Assembly (NCBI GenBank): GCA_019187085.1
Contig: JABARS010000001.1
Location: forward strand, 186,001-250,000
Source of the DNA: Pseudorhodoplanes sp.
Lineage (GTDB): Bacteria > Pseudomonadota > Alphaproteobacteria > Rhizobiales > Xanthobacteraceae
Length of the DNA: 64,000 nt
Reading direction: 5' to 3'
This document shows, one piece after another, positions 63,034 through 64,000 of this stretch. Position numbers and translations under genes: made by a program. The notes below the pieces were generated by a model, which was not told where the DNA came from, made no database searches, and worked only from the letters and a program-made list of their open reading frames with translations. Each line of letters opens with the position of its first letter. Position 1 is the first letter of the stretch.

Positions 63034-64000
63034 TCAGCCGCTGATGCGCTCGATCGCGGCACCACACTGGCCGAGCTTCTCCTCCAGCCGCTCGAACCCG
63101 CGATCGAGGTGATAGACGCGGTTGACCACCGTCTCGCCTTCGGCGGCAAGGGCTGCGATCACGAGCGAGACCGAGGCGCGCAGGTCGGTCGCCATCACGG
63201 GCGCCCCCTTGAGCCGTTCGACGCCCTCGATGGTCGCGGTTTGACCGTCGAGCGAGATGCGCGCGCCGAGCCGCGCCAGCTCCTGCACGTGCATGAAACG
63301 GTTCTCGAAAATGGTCTCTGTGATATGCGAGGTGCCCCTGGCGCGCGTCATCAGCGCCATGAGCTGCGCCTGCAGGTCGGTCGGGAAGCCAGGGAACGGC
63401 TCGGTCGTGACATCGACCGGAGCGATGCCGGCGCCATTGCGCGCCACCCGCACGCCCTCGTTGGTCGCGGTCACGGTTGCGCCGACCTGCACGAGCACGT
63501 CGAGTGCGGACTGCAGCAATTCGGCGCGCGCGCCCTGCAGCAGGACGTCGCCGCCGGTCATCGCCACCGCCATCGCATAGGTTCCGGTCTCGATGCGGTC
63601 GGGCAGCACGCTGTGGCGCGCGCCGGACAGGCTCGACACGCCCTCGATCACGATCTGCCGGGTGCCGGCGCCCGAAATGCGCGCACCCATCTTGACCAGG
63701 CAATCGGCGACGTCGGTGATTTCCGGCTCGCAGGCCGCGTTCTCGATCACGGTCGTGCCCTGCGCAAGCGCGGCCGCCATCACCGCGACATGCGTGCCGC
63801 CGACCGTGACTTTCGGGAACACGATCTCCCCGCCGCGCAGGCCGCGCGGGGCGCGCGCGATGGCATAGCCACCTTCGATATCGATTTTCGCGCCCAGACG
63901 CTCGAGCGCCATGATCAGGAGGTCCACCGGTCGGGTGCCGATCGCGCAGCCTCCGGGCAACGACACCCGCGCCTCGCCCATCCGCGCAACGAGCGGGGCG
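63034..64000 (-). CDS. murA: UDP-N-acetylglucosamine 1-carboxyvinyltransferase, 3' portion
   Basis: First committed step of peptidoglycan synthesis, transferring enolpyruvate from PEP to UDP-GlcNAc. The frame is open at the right edge, so the N-terminal part lies outside. Present are the fosfomycin-target Cys in [49 protein letters not shown], and the ending [19 protein letters not shown] with [15 protein letters not shown]. It heads the small group murA, ACP-like, DUF3574 and DUF2948 on this strand. Confidence 0.95.
   Translation of the reverse strand, partial: APLVARMGEARVSLPGGCAIGTRPVDLLIMALERLGAKIDIEGGYAIARAPRGLRGGEIVFPKVTVGGTHVAVMAAALAQGTTVIENAACEPEITDVADCLVKMGARISGAGTRQIVIEGVSSLSGARHSVLPDRIETGTYAMAVAMTGGDVLLQGARAELLQSALDVLVQVGATVTATNEGVRVARNGAGIAPVDVTTEPFPGFPTDLQAQLMALMTRARGTSHITETIFENRFMHVQELARLGARISLDGQTATIEGVERLKGAPVMATDLRASVSLVIAALAAEGETVVNRVYHLDRGFERLEEKLGQCGAAIERISG

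Overview
The window is a gene-dense, high-GC chromosomal segment of an alphaproteobacterium. It most resembles Hyphomicrobiales of the Bradyrhizobium/Rhodopseudomonas/Xanthobacteraceae type. The grounds are a complete PhyR-NepR-EcfG general stress module, a DivL-type pseudo-kinase, NrnC instead of a long RNase D, trpF-trpB-trpA-accD-folC synteny, a TsaE-kinase fusion beside a MurU-like transferase, AddAB, and many small alphaproteobacterial DUF families (DUF992, DUF3309, DUF1150, DUF2948, DUF930). I see no transposase, prophage, CRISPR array or rRNA. Two tRNA genes are present: Ala-GGC and Leu-CAG.

Layout. 1-12 kb: permease end, family-4 uracil-DNA glycosylase, ETF-ubiquinone oxidoreductase, TPR protein, ispE, polyprenyl diphosphate synthase, a glycosyltransferase, DUF2007, a TrmN6-like methyltransferase, a cytosolic S49 peptidase, an M48 protease and LemA. 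12-18 kb: the general stress response (GSR) island. 18-24 kb: iron-permease-like protein, mutM, ubiE-ubiB, coaBC-dut, an Rrf2 regulator. 24-36 kb: divL, tsaE-amgK fusion, murU, addB-addA, trxA. 36-48 kb, mostly on the minus strand: folC, accD, trpA, trpB, trpF, an ornithine cyclodeaminase-family gene, lapA-like, ihfB, sppA, rpsA, cmk, aroA. 48-56 kb: TIGR02300-type protein, tRNA-Ala, hsp20, DUF1150, ptsN, rpoN, lptB-lptA-lptC, nrnC. 56-64 kb: DUF930 protein, tRNA-Leu, an NDUFA9-like protein, uppP, a GST, queG, Rsm22-like, DUF2948, DUF3574, a secreted ACP-like protein, and the 3' part of murA.

The most interesting region is 8.8-18 kb. I find eight exact matches to the EcfG-type promoter GGAAC-N16/17-CGTT. 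They drive phyR and nepR-ecfG divergently, a divergent DUF992/DUF3309 pair, a small secreted protein, two very short predicted membrane or secreted proteins (48 and 41 aa), and an apparently unannotated RNA gene. That RNA (about 16030-16118, + strand) lies between phyR and a PAS-HWE histidine kinase gene. It begins right after an EcfG promoter, folds into a perfect 10-bp hairpin with a C-rich, anti-Shine-Dalgarno loop, and ends in a perfect intrinsic terminator. It looks like a GsrN-type general-stress sRNA. Its loop is exactly complementary to the GGGAGGG ribosome-binding site of phyR.

Other points: a secreted acyl-carrier-like protein whose phosphopantetheine serine is replaced by aspartate, overlapping a secreted DUF3574 gene; no hpf gene between rpoN and ptsN, with an AT-rich palindrome there instead; AccD without its zinc ribbon; and queG without an ordinary start codon. 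All calls come from reading the sequence. Family names are by recognition, not database search.
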